39,244 nucleotides of DNA from Stramenopiles sp. TOSAG23-3. Lineage: Eukaryota; Sar. The first letter of the stretch is position 1; every line of letters begins with the position of its first letter. Location: NCBI GenBank assembly GCA_900128585.1, contig LT642184.1:1-39244 (forward strand). Direction: 5' to 3'. This document shows, in pieces, positions 16,780 through 26,722 of this stretch. The translations under genes were made by a program, and so were the position numbers. A model generated the notes under the pieces. It made no database searches. It saw only the letters and a list, made by a program, of their open reading frames with translations, and was not told where the DNA came from.

Positions 16780-18864
16780 ATGCAAAACCAGGTAAAATCT
16801 GAGATCGGCGACTTGGAGTTTTTTCGTCCCGAAGATAGTGGAAATTTCGTTCGGGCCTCGAGGAATCGCGACCGTGGCGAGAACAGTTACAGGGTATGGA
16901 TGAGTCGTGACAACGAGGGCACACGGCACCAACGTGATTTTCGGATGTGGTATTTTTTTGGGATATTCGGAGGTCATAAAGGTCTGAAAATAGAAATAGA
17001 GATAATGAACATAAACCCAATGCTGGCAGTATACAACAGAAACATGGTCCCTGTGTTTTTATCGACGAAAGGAAGGGACGTGCCGATCAACGGGTGGAAG
17101 CCTATTCCCGACGACATTCACATCGAGTATGTAGGGCGCGACCTTCATTTGCGTTTTAGTTTTACGTTTCCACACGAATTTAGCATGGTCTATTTTTGCC
17201 CGTACGCCCCGTTCTCGTACACACAGCTGCAAAACAGTTTAAATCGCATCGACGACATATGTTCGAGCACGCTGAAGGCAAAGGATATTTATTATGCCAG
17301 AGAACATTTAGTCGATAGTTTGGATGGCCATCGTGTGGATTTGCTGACTATTTCTTCGGTCAATCAGATGGCCAATGACGATAGAAGGGAAAAGTGGATC
17401 CCCAATATTTTCCCGATCAGAGCAAATAGAAGACCCCACCTCTTCCCGACAAAGAGGTATGTATTTATTGGTTGTCGAGTCCACCCTGGCGAAAACCAAG
17501 CAAGCTACTGTATGAGAGGCTTGTTGCGTTTTCTTACAGGAAACCACTACGTGGCTAGGCGTCTAAGGGACATATATGTGTTTAAGGTTGTCCCTATGCT
17601 AAACCCCGATGGTGTGTACAGAGGAAACTATAGATGCGATAGCAACGGTGTCAATTTAAATCGTATGTACGGGCACCCAACTCTGTCCTTGCACCCAACA
17701 ATTTATGCTTGGAAGGAAGTGATGAATCAAGCGTCTAAACGGTTCCTAGTAGTGCCAAAATCTGTGACGCCCGACGTTGTAGACGGCTCTGGCCCGAAAG
17801 CAACGCCGATACCTACAAATACATTTTTAGGATCGAAAACGAAACAAATGTGTTTTTACATGGACATGCACGGTCACGCAATGCGGCCTGGGTGCTATAC
17901 TATGACGACCGCCGCTTCGGGCTTCGGCCCAAGCGCTCACAATGAGCAGGCACTGAAATTCATGTTTGCAAAGCTGCTGTCCCAGAAATCTCCACATTTT
18001 AACTTGGATGCGTGCTCCTTTGGCTCGAAAAGATGCAAGAAAAAAAATGATGCATTCGCAAGCGCAGGTATCGCTACCGCAACCGCAAGCCATGCATTGT
18101 TGGAGAGAAAAAAACAGGACGCGGCCGCAATCAAAGACTGGAAACGCATCAAAGAAGAAGCAGCATCGCTTGGGAAAACGACGAACGATACAAACAAAAG
18201 TGGAACGGGAAGGGTGGTAGCATGCACGCAGTTTGGCTTAACACATTCCTACACACTCGAAGCGAGCTGCAACGTTTCTTCTGCTAGTCAAATACTAATA
18301 GGGGGGATGAGGAAGGCGTATTCCCCTTTTGAATATGAATCTGTGGGGAAAGGGGTTTGTGAAGCTTTGCTAGACTTAAACAATACGATCGCAAACCCAG
18401 GCACCATCGCAAATGGCCTGGCGGAGGCTAACAGAAGCCTTTCGGACAAAGTGTACGAGTGGGCAAAAAAGCAGTCGTTAATGACGGAGCGGGAAGCGAA
18501 AGCGTCATCCACTAAGAAATACATAAAAGAATCCGAAACCCTTTTCGAATTCCCGATGAGAAAGCCCTTTTCGAATCCCGAGCGCAGGCTAAAAGTAGCA
18601 AAGGCCCTTTCTAAAAAAATCAGACGTTCGCTGCAAATGCCGTCGTCCAAAAGGAACACAATCTCCGCCGCTTACGACGAAGCGTACGATAAAGAACTTC
18701 TAGAGCTCTCAAAACTCACAAAAGATCGACTGATATTTCCAAAAATGAAGGTCTCCCTTCGGCGAACCAGGATATTGAAGGCGTTGAGGCATAAAAAACG
18801 TTCAAAAACTGTGTCGACGAAAAAGAAGTCTCGGGGCGGTGGTGAACGACGAAAGAAAAGTTAG
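16780..18864 (+). CDS. AGBL5: M14 cytosolic carboxypeptidase, CCP5/AGBL5-like
   Basis: A protein of 694 aa starting at the ATG at 16780. The CCP-type N-terminal beta domain is present (about 55-160, GLKIEIEIMNINPML ... PFSYTQLQ), followed by the M14 zinc-peptidase domain (about 165-530). Zinc ligands: H235 and E238 in RVHPGENQAS, and H364 in DMHGHA. Substrate and catalytic elements: NPDGVYRGNYRCDSNGVNLNR (275-295 region) and the general-base Glu494 in SYTLEAS. The stretch SLDGHRVDLLTISS closely resembles human CCP5. CCP5 enzymes remove glutamate side-chain branch points from polyglutamylated tubulin. An insert at 412-475 and a basic tail (600-694, ending KKKSRGGGERRKKS) are extra. All catalytic residues look present, so it is probably active. 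The CCP5 versus other CCP assignment is by similarity. Confidence 0.92.
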   Translation: MQNQVKSEIGDLEFFRPEDSGNFVRASRNRDRGENSYRVWMSRDNEGTRHQRDFRMWYFFGIFGGHKGLKIEIEIMNINPMLAVYNRNMVPVFLSTKGRDVPINGWKPIPDDIHIEYVGRDLHLRFSFTFPHEFSMVYFCPYAPFSYTQLQNSLNRIDDICSSTLKAKDIYYAREHLVDSLDGHRVDLLTISSVNQMANDDRREKWIPNIFPIRANRRPHLFPTKRYVFIGCRVHPGENQASYCMRGLLRFLTGNHYVARRLRDIYVFKVVPMLNPDGVYRGNYRCDSNGVNLNRMYGHPTLSLHPTIYAWKEVMNQASKRFLVVPKSVTPDVVDGSGPKATPIPTNTFLGSKTKQMCFYMDMHGHAMRPGCYTMTTAASGFGPSAHNEQALKFMFAKLLSQKSPHFNLDACSFGSKRCKKKNDAFASAGIATATASHALLERKKQDAAAIKDWKRIKEEAASLGKTTNDTNKSGTGRVVACTQFGLTHSYTLEASCNVSSASQILIGGMRKAYSPFEYESVGKGVCEALLDLNNTIANPGTIANGLAEANRSLSDKVYEWAKKQSLMTEREAKASSTKKYIKESETLFEFPMRKPFSNPERRLKVAKALSKKIRRSLQMPSSKRNTISAAYDEAYDKELLELSKLTKDRLIFPKMKVSLRRTRILKALRHKKRSKTVSTKKKSRGGGERRKKS

Positions 18865-19223
18865 ATATTATAATTTTTATTGATGAATTTAAAATCTTTT
18901 CATTTTTTTATTGGATTGTTCTAAGTATAAATAATCAATAGTCTAAAAAAGGAGAGGAGGTATTTTTTAACTTTTTGAGGAAGAAAAAAAAGAGGGGGAA
19001 GGGAGGTGTGATGATGATGATGAAACAAACAACAACAATAAAATAATCCAAAATAGTAGGAAGAAGAGAGAAGTTATTTTTTCTTTCATTTCTATTATAG
19101 AAGTGATCGAAGGTTCCCTAATAAAGGGGAAATCTAAAGTTTCCGCGGCTGTTTGCGATGTTAAAAAAAGGAAGGATTCAATTTATATTAAATCGTAACA
19201 CGTGAGAGTATATAAACTTAGCG
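18865..19223. other. Spacer upstream of the Cys-module gene
   Basis: AT-rich and purine-rich (18945-19070, with GATGAT and AACAAC runs). A TATATAAA-like string lies 7-16 bp before the next ATG, too close to serve as a TATA box for that start. No gene seen. Confidence 0.55.
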
Positions 19224-20225
19224 ATGAAAGTCTTATTTTCCGCCGTAGTGGCATTGCTGGTGCTTGCACTAGCGTCTGGGAATATATTTTCCGACAAGGA
19301 CTGTAAGGGTCTTAATAAAAAGGGCAGTATTCGCCGCGATATTGTATTGCGTAGAGTCGCCAAAAAGATAAAGAATGCATTCGAGTCGAAGAAGTTTTTG
19401 GGGATAAAAAAGGTGCTCGAATCGGTTGAAGAATGTGCGGAAGACTGTAGTCTCCAAGTGCTGAAGAAGCTATTTAGCGCCCCCGTGGACGAGGACGCAG
19501 AGAAAAAGGAAGAGGGAAAAGAAGAACACGATGTGGATTGCTCCAAGTTTGATGACGCCAAAGTGTGTGTCAAGCACGAAGGGTGTAGAATGGATTTGTT
19601 GAAGGGCGTTTGCATTCCAGCAGACGGTTCTAATAGTATGCCAGTCGAATGGTTCAGCGCCGTTAAGGATGCCCTGTTCGATTCCAAAAGCTCCGACTCG
19701 CTCGAAGAGGCCCTTGAAGGTCTTCAGAAAATGGAAAAATCCTCCGGCGGATGCTCCATGGAAAGCGAGATTATTCGTTTAACTGGAAAAAAAATCAGGG
19801 AGGCAGAGGCAAAGTCAAGTGTATCTAGTTTGTCAAGTGGCGACTCTACGAAAAAGTTGAAGAAGAAAGTCAAAAAAGTTTTTAAAAAGCAACCAGCTAA
19901 AAAGAAAAATAGAAAACCAAATTGTGGTAAGTATGATGACTATCCAAAAAAATGTGTAAAAGTTGAAGGATGCAAATATAATTTATTAAAAGGTGGATGC
20001 AAAGCTGAAGGTTGGTTTCGTCTTTAAAAGTTAGGAGTGTGTGAGAGAGAGAAGATATAGAAGAAGACCGCTAGTAGCCAAGGGTCGTCGCCTGGACCGA
20101 AATGCACCAGGTTTTCGGACTACACTTCATGCACGAGGAGAAAAGGTTGCAAATGGAACGCCCTTAAGGCCAAGTGCCATTCAAACATGAAAGCAAGTTG
20201 GCAAAAGAATTTAAAGACAGCATAG
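19224..20225 (+). CDS. Secreted four-Cys module protein, probably with one intron
   Basis: The uninterrupted frame 19224-20027 gives 267 aa with a signal peptide (MKVLFSAVVALLVLALASG) and two modules of the form C-x8/9-C-x5-C-x8-C (DCSKFDDAKVCVKHEGCRMDLLKGVC near 105-130; NCGKYDD...GGC near 233-261). A third module, K-C-T-R-F-S-D-Y ... GCKWNALKAKC, lies at 20100-20177 in the same phase, beyond stop codons at 20025 and 20058. Removing a 72-nt GT-AG segment (20011-20082) joins it in frame and ends the gene at TAG 20223-20225, giving 309 aa. That segment is the proposed intron. Its 5' site GTTGGT is weak. Alternatively, the gene ends at 20027 and the third module is a remnant. Lys/Ser/Glu-rich linkers separate the modules. 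Such Cys modules occur in extracellular or wall proteins of protists. No ligand is known. Confidence 0.72.
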
Positions 20226-20794
20226 AGATCATAATGCAGCATGTGAAGTCTCTTACGTTTTTAATGGGAAAACGGGAAGTAAATTTTAAATGAAACCACA
20301 TAAATAACCGCCAGTATTTTGTTTTTAAATGAAACCACATCTTAGTATATATGTGTGGGGATTCTGGTAATATATAACCGATTGGCCCTTGAACAAGTTT
20401 AACAGCTACGTATGATAGCAAAGGATAAATAAATGGAAGTAGCAGTTGAGTAGTAGTATTATTATATATTACGTAATATTAGTGACATTAAACTCGAAAA
20501 TTAGGAGGCCCTGCCCTGCCCTCCTCCCGTCTCCCGTCTCCTCATTCACATTTATTATTCTACTTTCTTCTCTAAAATATTTTATTATAATATATATTAT
20601 ATAATAAATGGTGATGACTAATATTTTGTAAATGAGATCATATTGATCACGCCTTTGCATTAGATGTGGCAGTAAACACCCAGCAAAACCATATCAGTTT
20701 ATTTTACAATCAAAACAATCACAAGTATCCACAATGTTTATCTAGCTTATTTCGTGGTGGACGGTTGATTTGTGACCGGCCTGTATTGGATTCA
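20226..20794. other. Spacer with 17-bp direct repeat
   Basis: Holds the direct repeat TTTAAATGAAACCACAT at about 20285-20301 and 20324-20340, otherwise AT-rich. Just before the next gene there is a minimal upstream ATG (20664, ATGTGGCAGTAA). No gene seen. Confidence 0.6.
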
Positions 20795-22042
20795 ATGCCG
20801 CGTGGGCAATTTTCAAAATGTTTGCGCACCCCTGCTGGAGTCCGGAACTTCGCTCGGTCTTGCGCCAAGTTGTGGAGCCCTAGCTTTCTTGTCGATAACA
20901 TGGCAGAGCGGGTGCAGGTGAAACAGAGCGACGCCTCCAAGGCGTTTATGTACAACGAAGGCAACATAGCCCACCTTTTGCCGGATGATATGGGGCTTCG
21001 AGGCGAAACGTCTTTGGTGGACGTTTCTCCAACGGAAATGGTGAAGTTGATGGAAGGACAGGACGTCTCGAGTGGCCCGTGGCACTATTACACCTCCCCT
21101 TTGCAAGATATGGGTGGCGATGATAGCAAAAGACAAACGATATTAGACGCGGCAAAAGGTTGGAAAGATCTAATAGTAGATCCAAACTTAAGCAAAATGT
21201 ACGGTGAGCAAGAATTTATTAGTGCCTGGGTTGGCGGGCCTGGCACAACGACAAAGGCGCATTACGACGTGCTGGACAACATGTTTTGCCAAGTGTATGG
21301 CCGCAAGACGTTTCGATTGTGGGGTCCGGATCATGTGTCACTTTTAAAGGTGTTTCCAGATTTGCACCCGCGCGCGCGCAAATCGCAGTTCAAAGAGTTA
21401 TTTCAGGGCAACGATACCGACGATGACATGGCGTTTCTGGATGTTGAGTTGGGACCTGGCGATAGTCTGTACATACCAGCCTTTGTCTTCCATCAGGTCG
21501 AAGTCGTGGAGGGTGTATCCATTTCCCTGAATGTTTTTTCACCTTGCAATGCTCAATTGTGCGGCTCTAAAATGTTGTCAATTTTTCCTAACTTAAAAAA
21601 TGTCAGTGTCCCAGAGGCGGAGGCAATGGATGAAGCCTCCGCGAATTTTGCGAAAGCAGTGAGCCACGTTTTACCATGTTTCGGTTTACCAGAAAACTCT
21701 GAAGACGCAAGACTTTTTGTCCTTGACCACCTTTTGAACGCACGGTACCGGCCTTTGTACGGCACCAGGGCAGGTACCGGGGCAACAAATCCTTCTAATG
21801 CTTCAAAAACTCTCCGTTTGCTGCAAGTCGATCATTTCGTACGCTCGGAACTGTCAAGAGCGTGGGAAGACATGGGCCGCTGCTTCAAAGCCGACGAATC
21901 CCCATACGCGGATATTGAGAACAGCGTTGAGGGGATCCGCACCATCATTTTGGCGCACCTTCTGGAAAGCTGGTGTCTTACTCTCGTCGGAGACCCTAAA
22001 AAAGTTCACGAATGCTTGGAGCGTTCTCTGGCTGATTTTTGA
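20795..22042 (+). CDS. JmjC/cupin_8 Fe(II)/2-oxoglutarate oxygenase
   Basis: A protein of 415 aa from the ATG at 20795; the open frame continues upstream to a GTG at 20666, without ATG. The cupin core is clear: WVGGPGTTTKAHYDVLDNMFCQVYGRKTFRLW gives the iron ligands H156 and D158 and the 2-oxoglutarate-binding Lys (K171). LGPGDSLYIPAFVFHQVE supplies the second His (H233). The order matches small JmjC hydroxylases of the FIH/JMJD5/TYW5 group, which hydroxylate proteins or tRNA bases. The C-terminal 130 residues are helical and do not point to a substrate. The first 35 residues are basic (MPRGQFSKCLRTPAGVRNFARSC), possibly an organelle presequence. The substrate cannot be assigned. Confidence 0.85.
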   Translation: MPRGQFSKCLRTPAGVRNFARSCAKLWSPSFLVDNMAERVQVKQSDASKAFMYNEGNIAHLLPDDMGLRGETSLVDVSPTEMVKLMEGQDVSSGPWHYYTSPLQDMGGDDSKRQTILDAAKGWKDLIVDPNLSKMYGEQEFISAWVGGPGTTTKAHYDVLDNMFCQVYGRKTFRLWGPDHVSLLKVFPDLHPRARKSQFKELFQGNDTDDDMAFLDVELGPGDSLYIPAFVFHQVEVVEGVSISLNVFSPCNAQLCGSKMLSIFPNLKNVSVPEAEAMDEASANFAKAVSHVLPCFGLPENSEDARLFVLDHLLNARYRPLYGTRAGTGATNPSNASKTLRLLQVDHFVRSELSRAWEDMGRCFKADESPYADIENSVEGIRTIILAHLLESWCLTLVGDPKKVHECLERSLADF

Positions 22043-22340
22043 GGAAATGTTGGCTGACACGGCGCTGTGGCCGCACTTCGTTGCTCGTATAGTACGTAAA
22101 CTTTAGCTTTAATTACTTAAATAACAGCCAATTTTCTTGTTTTTTAATCAATTAGATATCAGCCAATAATTTTTTGTTTCTACTCAACAAATAATTCATA
22201 ATTGTGAAATTACGCGTAGTATCCTAGTACAACATGACAGGTAATTTAAACTTTTTTTGTAAATATATAAACGAAAACGTTTGTATTTTACTTGTTATAG
22301 CAATTATTAAATTATGTACACGCGAGTGAACAAATAAGTC

Positions 22341-25300
22341 TCAAAAATGGGCACAGTCCCCTTTGATATTGCATTGGTGGGCACCATCTTCGTTCACAAT
22401 AATCGGAGGTATATACGGCGGGTCTTCCCGGAGAGACGTAAACTCCCATTCCAGGATGTCATGCACTTGCCACATATTTTCTCCAGTCGCCGCTGTAAAC
22501 CCAACATACGACCGCCCACTTTGGAGATCTAAAGTTGATGCCAAATTCATCGGCACCGTCAAGATAGGAGCCTTAAGGTCATCAACGTAGACGGCCAAAG
22601 ATCCCATACCTGTGGACCAATCTCCTTGCCCACCACTTTTCCAGTCGGCATTCTCTAGAAATTCGACGACATGGGGCGCATCTGGAATAAATGCATTGTC
22701 TGCCGAGAACAGCAGATCCTCGTCAAACGTCGGCGTGTACCGCACACGGGCAAAATGTTCGCCATCGGAAAGGTCTGGGACCGCCGTCGTCGATCCAAAC
22801 TCGTAGGTATGGTTTCCACTGTTTCTAAACCGAAAACCACGACTATGTACGCTAACATGGTTTTCAAAGGGGTCGTAAAATTCATAGTTGTAGTACGTGT
22901 CAAATTCAACGGCAATCGAATTCATGATGCCACCGTACCCCATTTCCATGCCGGCCTTTCCCAAGGCAAGTGGGTCAAAATTTTGAATGACAAAAGCAAA
23001 GCCGTCGGCGCCCCGGGAACGGCAGTTTGTGTAAACATCGTCCATGGTAGTGCACGCCATGCTCGGGTTGCTAATCCTAAACTTGAAGGTGGTATCAAAC
23101 CCTTCACGGACGTTCATGACACGTGGGTACCACGCGCCCCCGGACTTACGGGCAAAAGAGGGAGTCAGCCGCAACGCCCCCCCGCACCTTGCTGTGGCGT
23201 TGTGGGAGCTAAGTTCGTCTACTGTTCCAATGACGATTCCCTCCCCCAAGGAATTGGTCGTTACATTTCTGTTTCTAAAATTGGCAACGTAAAATTCGGG
23301 GATCTTGGCCGTCCCAATGGAACTACAAACCAGCGTGCAGCCGATTGTGTTACGGGTGCCTTTCTCGTAATCGATAACGCTCGACTGGAACCCGTCGCAA
23401 CACGCGAACGATGAGTTGCAGTTTTCTAAGTTGGCATCCCCGACTAGGTTGATCCCATAGTGACCCTCCCCGTGATTGTTGCCGGTTGGACCAAGCATTG
23501 TCCGGTTGTCAACCGCCCCCCCCGTTTTCGGCATCAGGGTAGAATTCGCATCGAATTCGGTAAACCGGAAATCTACATCGCGGGTCCACACTACGTCGCT
23601 CCAGGGGGAGTATACCCCGAACAGAGCCCCCTTCACCGGGGGGCGGCGACCGTACAAGTCGAGCTGCTGCCATTGGCGCCCCGTGCGGGTACCTGTGTTC
23701 TCCCCGGACGTACGGCAGTGTTTGTCTGCGTACTCAGCCTGGCACGGCGTAACGTCCTGGTCCTCCGTAAGTCCGGAGACAGATACCCGGTATGTGCTAT
23801 CGCTGGACAGTCCAATGAGCGTGGTCTTCGTAACGTTCCCCACGGTAACTACGTGGACATCACCCAAGACCCCCGTCGTCGGGTGGGTAAGCCTTTCTAC
23901 TTTAATACTATACCCGGTGACCGTTATGGCGTCCCAGTAGTCAACCGGGGGGAGCCAACTGACGTCGAAGCTTTTCGCGGCCACGTTGGACAGTTGAGGC
24001 TTCGGGCACTCTGGCGGGGGGCGAGCGAACGAGAAATATTTTTGAGTGTCCGAGAGGCCCGGTAATTTTCCGTTGGTGACGATAACTTCCACGTCGTGGC
24101 CTTGTCCCGGTGGAGAGATGCACGTGATCTGCCTTTCTGGGATTGTCATCTTGGCATGCGTGCAGGGGCGCCCACCTATGGTCACCGTGGGCGTTTCTTG
24201 GCTCCAAGCGGGGTCGAACACACCAAAGTTCCGACCCGTTATCGTGATCAGTTCTCCGCCACTCTGCAAACAGTTGTACGTTTTTCCGTACCAAAGTGGG
24301 CTGTGCTGCACGTCAACGGTCTGAATGTAGCTCAGGGACGGTTTGCCCGCGTGGGAATGCACAACGTGAGTCGCCACGGTTGTGTTGTGGGCCCCATACA
24401 CCACTGCCGGATTGGTCGTAGAATTATGGTACCGTTTGTTGATGCACCCCTCGACGGTCATAATAGTCGGCGCTTTCACCACTTTCACAAAGTCAATCGC
24501 GAAGGTTTCCCCCACGTTGGGGACTTCGCGGTAGCTGAACACGACGAGCGTGCCTGACGGCGGGTTGCTCGGGTCTGCGGGGGGGATGTCCTGGCACCGC
24601 GAGTAAAGAATGCACTGTCCGTTGTTGTGTAACGCAGCAACGCACTGGCTGACCTTTTGGCAGAGCTGGTGGCACTCCGACAACGTCGGAATGGCAGTGT
24701 TCGAAATCAGCACTGCGTTCTGGTCTGCCCTGTCGGTGTCAGAGGAATGGCACCGATACCCGGGCTTTTCTGCCCCGTGCTTGCTGTCCGGCAAGACCGG
24801 GTGAAGCCGGAATTGCGATATAATCCCTTTGTATTTTTGCCACAGCGGCACGTAGTAGTTGTGCCACGCACCATCGTTGAATACTTCGTAATCAACGAAA
24901 AAACTGGTCTGGTCCGGGTGCAGGTTTTCCCCCGGGTTTTCACTCAAATAGCTCACTGGCGTGGACCAGGCACGGTGTTCCACCACATCCATCTGGCCAT
25001 CGTATGGGAAGCGGTCTCCCCCAAGCCTCGAGTACAGCCGCCCAGACTTGCAAGCGCCCCGGTACGTCATCCGGAAGACCGCATAATGGCGCGCCAAGAC
25101 TCGGTCGGGGAGGTCATCGGCAAGGATAACAAAAGTTGGCGAGTCCAAATGCGGATATGGGCCACGGACCCGCCCACGAATTTCACCGCCCCTAGCATGC
25201 AACTCTACGTGCAACTCTTCAGACGTTGAGTTTCCCCACCCGTTTGTGTCGTCCTCAAACTCCCAGCTAACCTCTTCCGAATGTATAGTTTCAAACTGGT

Positions 25301-25400
25301 GGGTTCCACCGACAAAACCGGAAAGGAATACCGCCAGGACGGTCCCAGCAAGTACGAAATGGCCCAACACGCCTGGCCGCGGGAACGTTCGCAGACCCAT
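22341..25400 (-). CDS. Secreted multidomain protein: PAN-like, IPT/TIG, FN3, L-type lectin
   Basis: A protein of 1019 aa from the ATG at 25400; the frame extends to a TTG at 25433. The N-terminus has a signal peptide (VLGHFVLAGTVLAVFLSGFVGG). Residues about 40-205 form a beta-rich module with WEFEDDTNGWGNSTSEELH. About 222-275 is Cys-rich and PAN/apple-like (ISNTAIPTLSECHQLCQKVSQCVA). About 355-460 is an IPT/TIG domain (GGELITITGRNFG ... VTIGGRPC). About 465-545 is fibronectin type III (SFDVSWLPPVDYWDAITVTGYSIKV). From about 710 to 990 lies an L-type (legume-like) lectin domain (DGFAFVIQNFDP, NSIAVEFDTYYN, NHVSVHSRG). Many N-glycosylation sequons are present. There is no C-terminal membrane helix, so it is probably extracellular or wall-bound, with a role in adhesion or glycan recognition. 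Convergent with the oxygenase gene across 298 bp. Confidence 0.85.
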   Translation of the reverse strand: MGLRTFPRPGVLGHFVLAGTVLAVFLSGFVGGTHQFETIHSEEVSWEFEDDTNGWGNSTSEELHVELHARGGEIRGRVRGPYPHLDSPTFVILADDLPDRVLARHYAVFRMTYRGACKSGRLYSRLGGDRFPYDGQMDVVEHRAWSTPVSYLSENPGENLHPDQTSFFVDYEVFNDGAWHNYYVPLWQKYKGIISQFRLHPVLPDSKHGAEKPGYRCHSSDTDRADQNAVLISNTAIPTLSECHQLCQKVSQCVAALHNNGQCILYSRCQDIPPADPSNPPSGTLVVFSYREVPNVGETFAIDFVKVVKAPTIMTVEGCINKRYHNSTTNPAVVYGAHNTTVATHVVHSHAGKPSLSYIQTVDVQHSPLWYGKTYNCLQSGGELITITGRNFGVFDPAWSQETPTVTIGGRPCTHAKMTIPERQITCISPPGQGHDVEVIVTNGKLPGLSDTQKYFSFARPPPECPKPQLSNVAAKSFDVSWLPPVDYWDAITVTGYSIKVERLTHPTTGVLGDVHVVTVGNVTKTTLIGLSSDSTYRVSVSGLTEDQDVTPCQAEYADKHCRTSGENTGTRTGRQWQQLDLYGRRPPVKGALFGVYSPWSDVVWTRDVDFRFTEFDANSTLMPKTGGAVDNRTMLGPTGNNHGEGHYGINLVGDANLENCNSSFACCDGFQSSVIDYEKGTRNTIGCTLVCSSIGTAKIPEFYVANFRNRNVTTNSLGEGIVIGTVDELSSHNATARCGGALRLTPSFARKSGGAWYPRVMNVREGFDTTFKFRISNPSMACTTMDDVYTNCRSRGADGFAFVIQNFDPLALGKAGMEMGYGGIMNSIAVEFDTYYNYEFYDPFENHVSVHSRGFRFRNSGNHTYEFGSTTAVPDLSDGEHFARVRYTPTFDEDLLFSADNAFIPDAPHVVEFLENADWKSGGQGDWSTGMGSLAVYVDDLKAPILTVPMNLASTLDLQSGRSYVGFTAATGENMWQVHDILEWEFTSLREDPPYIPPIIVNEDGAHQCNIKGDCAHF

Positions 25401-26722
25401 TCTATTGCACACAGAGACAGACCGGCGCGTCAAACACGAACTCTTTGCTTGCCTTTCCTAACTACAGAAGCGATCGAATCGATATCTATATTGTCTACAT
25501 ACGTACGTAGAAAAGTAAAGACTCTCTATTTTACATGAATAATCTCATTTTGATATTTTGGAATTGTAATAAAAAGTTGTCTAATAATAAATAATTCTTC
25601 TTCTTCTTTTAGATTTACATTATTATTATTACACGTATACTGGTATTATACTCTATATTATTTATATATTATTATTTTATTATTCAAAAAAATCTGTCTG
25701 CGTGGGAGAGGTGTGGGGTGTGGGGGGGGGGGGTTGGTCCCATCCACCACGGCGGCCTTCATATTTTATAGTTGTGTACTTATTACTACAGGTATGATAT
25801 TCTAATAACCCTATTTATTTATATATTAATACACTGTTAATACGAATACTCCTCTTATTGGACTTATATCTATCCAATCAGAAGCATTGAGACAGATGGA
25901 GATAAATATATACGTCGTAGAATACGAGGAGACTACTAATAGTCTAGCTATTATACTAGGCTTTAAAATGAAAAATAAATATTTAAGCCTCGAAATGAGG
26001 TATAATACGTATACCACCCATCAAGTAAACTATTAAGTACAAATAAATGTATAGTCTTTAGTATATAAAATCGGAGGGTACGACGGGCGGGGGTGGGGAT
26101 CTCATCTTCATCATTCCCTCCTTCCTCATTCCTTCCTTTTCCTTCCTTTTCCTTCCTTTTCCTTCCTTTTCCTTCCTTCCTTCCTCCTGCGAAAAAAAGA
26201 TAAAAAAATAATTAAAAAAAACTTTGAATTAAATATTTTTATTACTATTATGACTATGTATACGTAATTCCAATAATAATATTATTAATACCTCTTTGGT
26301 ACATAGAGATAATGTTATGAAAAAAGAAGAAGAAGAAGAGGACGGACTGGAGAGAAGAGATACTGTACTGTAGGAGGAGAGGAGATAATAATAAAATAAT
26401 AATAATAATAATTATTATTATTAAAAAAATAATAATTGAATGATAGATATGATTTATAAATATAGGAATGAATGTGATGATCTATTAATTCAATCAATAC
26501 AAATTGGATTGATAAGAAGTGTGCATGAGGAAAAACAGCGTTTGAAATTTATAGATACAGAAAGGAAGAATTTTTGCCTCCCCCATAGCGTAAGTAAGTG
26601 TAAACAAGAAAGTTCGTATTGTGTTTTAACCGTGACGAAGAGCGTTTGTAGAAGCACCCTACCGTCCTTGTCCCTCTGTGTACGCCGATTTAGAAGCTGG
26701 TCCATTTACCTAGTCTCCAGGC
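25401..26722. other. 1.3-kb divergent intergenic region
   Basis: Lies between the lectin (minus) and TAF5 (plus) genes. It contains a long G-run tract (25705-25735, possible G-quadruplex), a CCTTCCTTTT minisatellite of about five copies (26128-26190), GAAGAA and (AAT)n runs, and scattered AT-rich sequence. No gene supported. Confidence 0.6.
26128..26190 (+). repeat. CCTTCCTTTT tandem repeat
   Basis: Decanucleotide CCTTCCTTTT repeated about five times, followed by CCTT repeats. It is a pyrimidine-only strand in the TAF5-lectin spacer. Confidence 0.85.

Noticed and set aside
19208-19217. TATA box upstream of the Cys-module gene
   Set aside because: TATATAAA lies only 7-16 bp from the start codon, too close to be a promoter TATA for this ATG.
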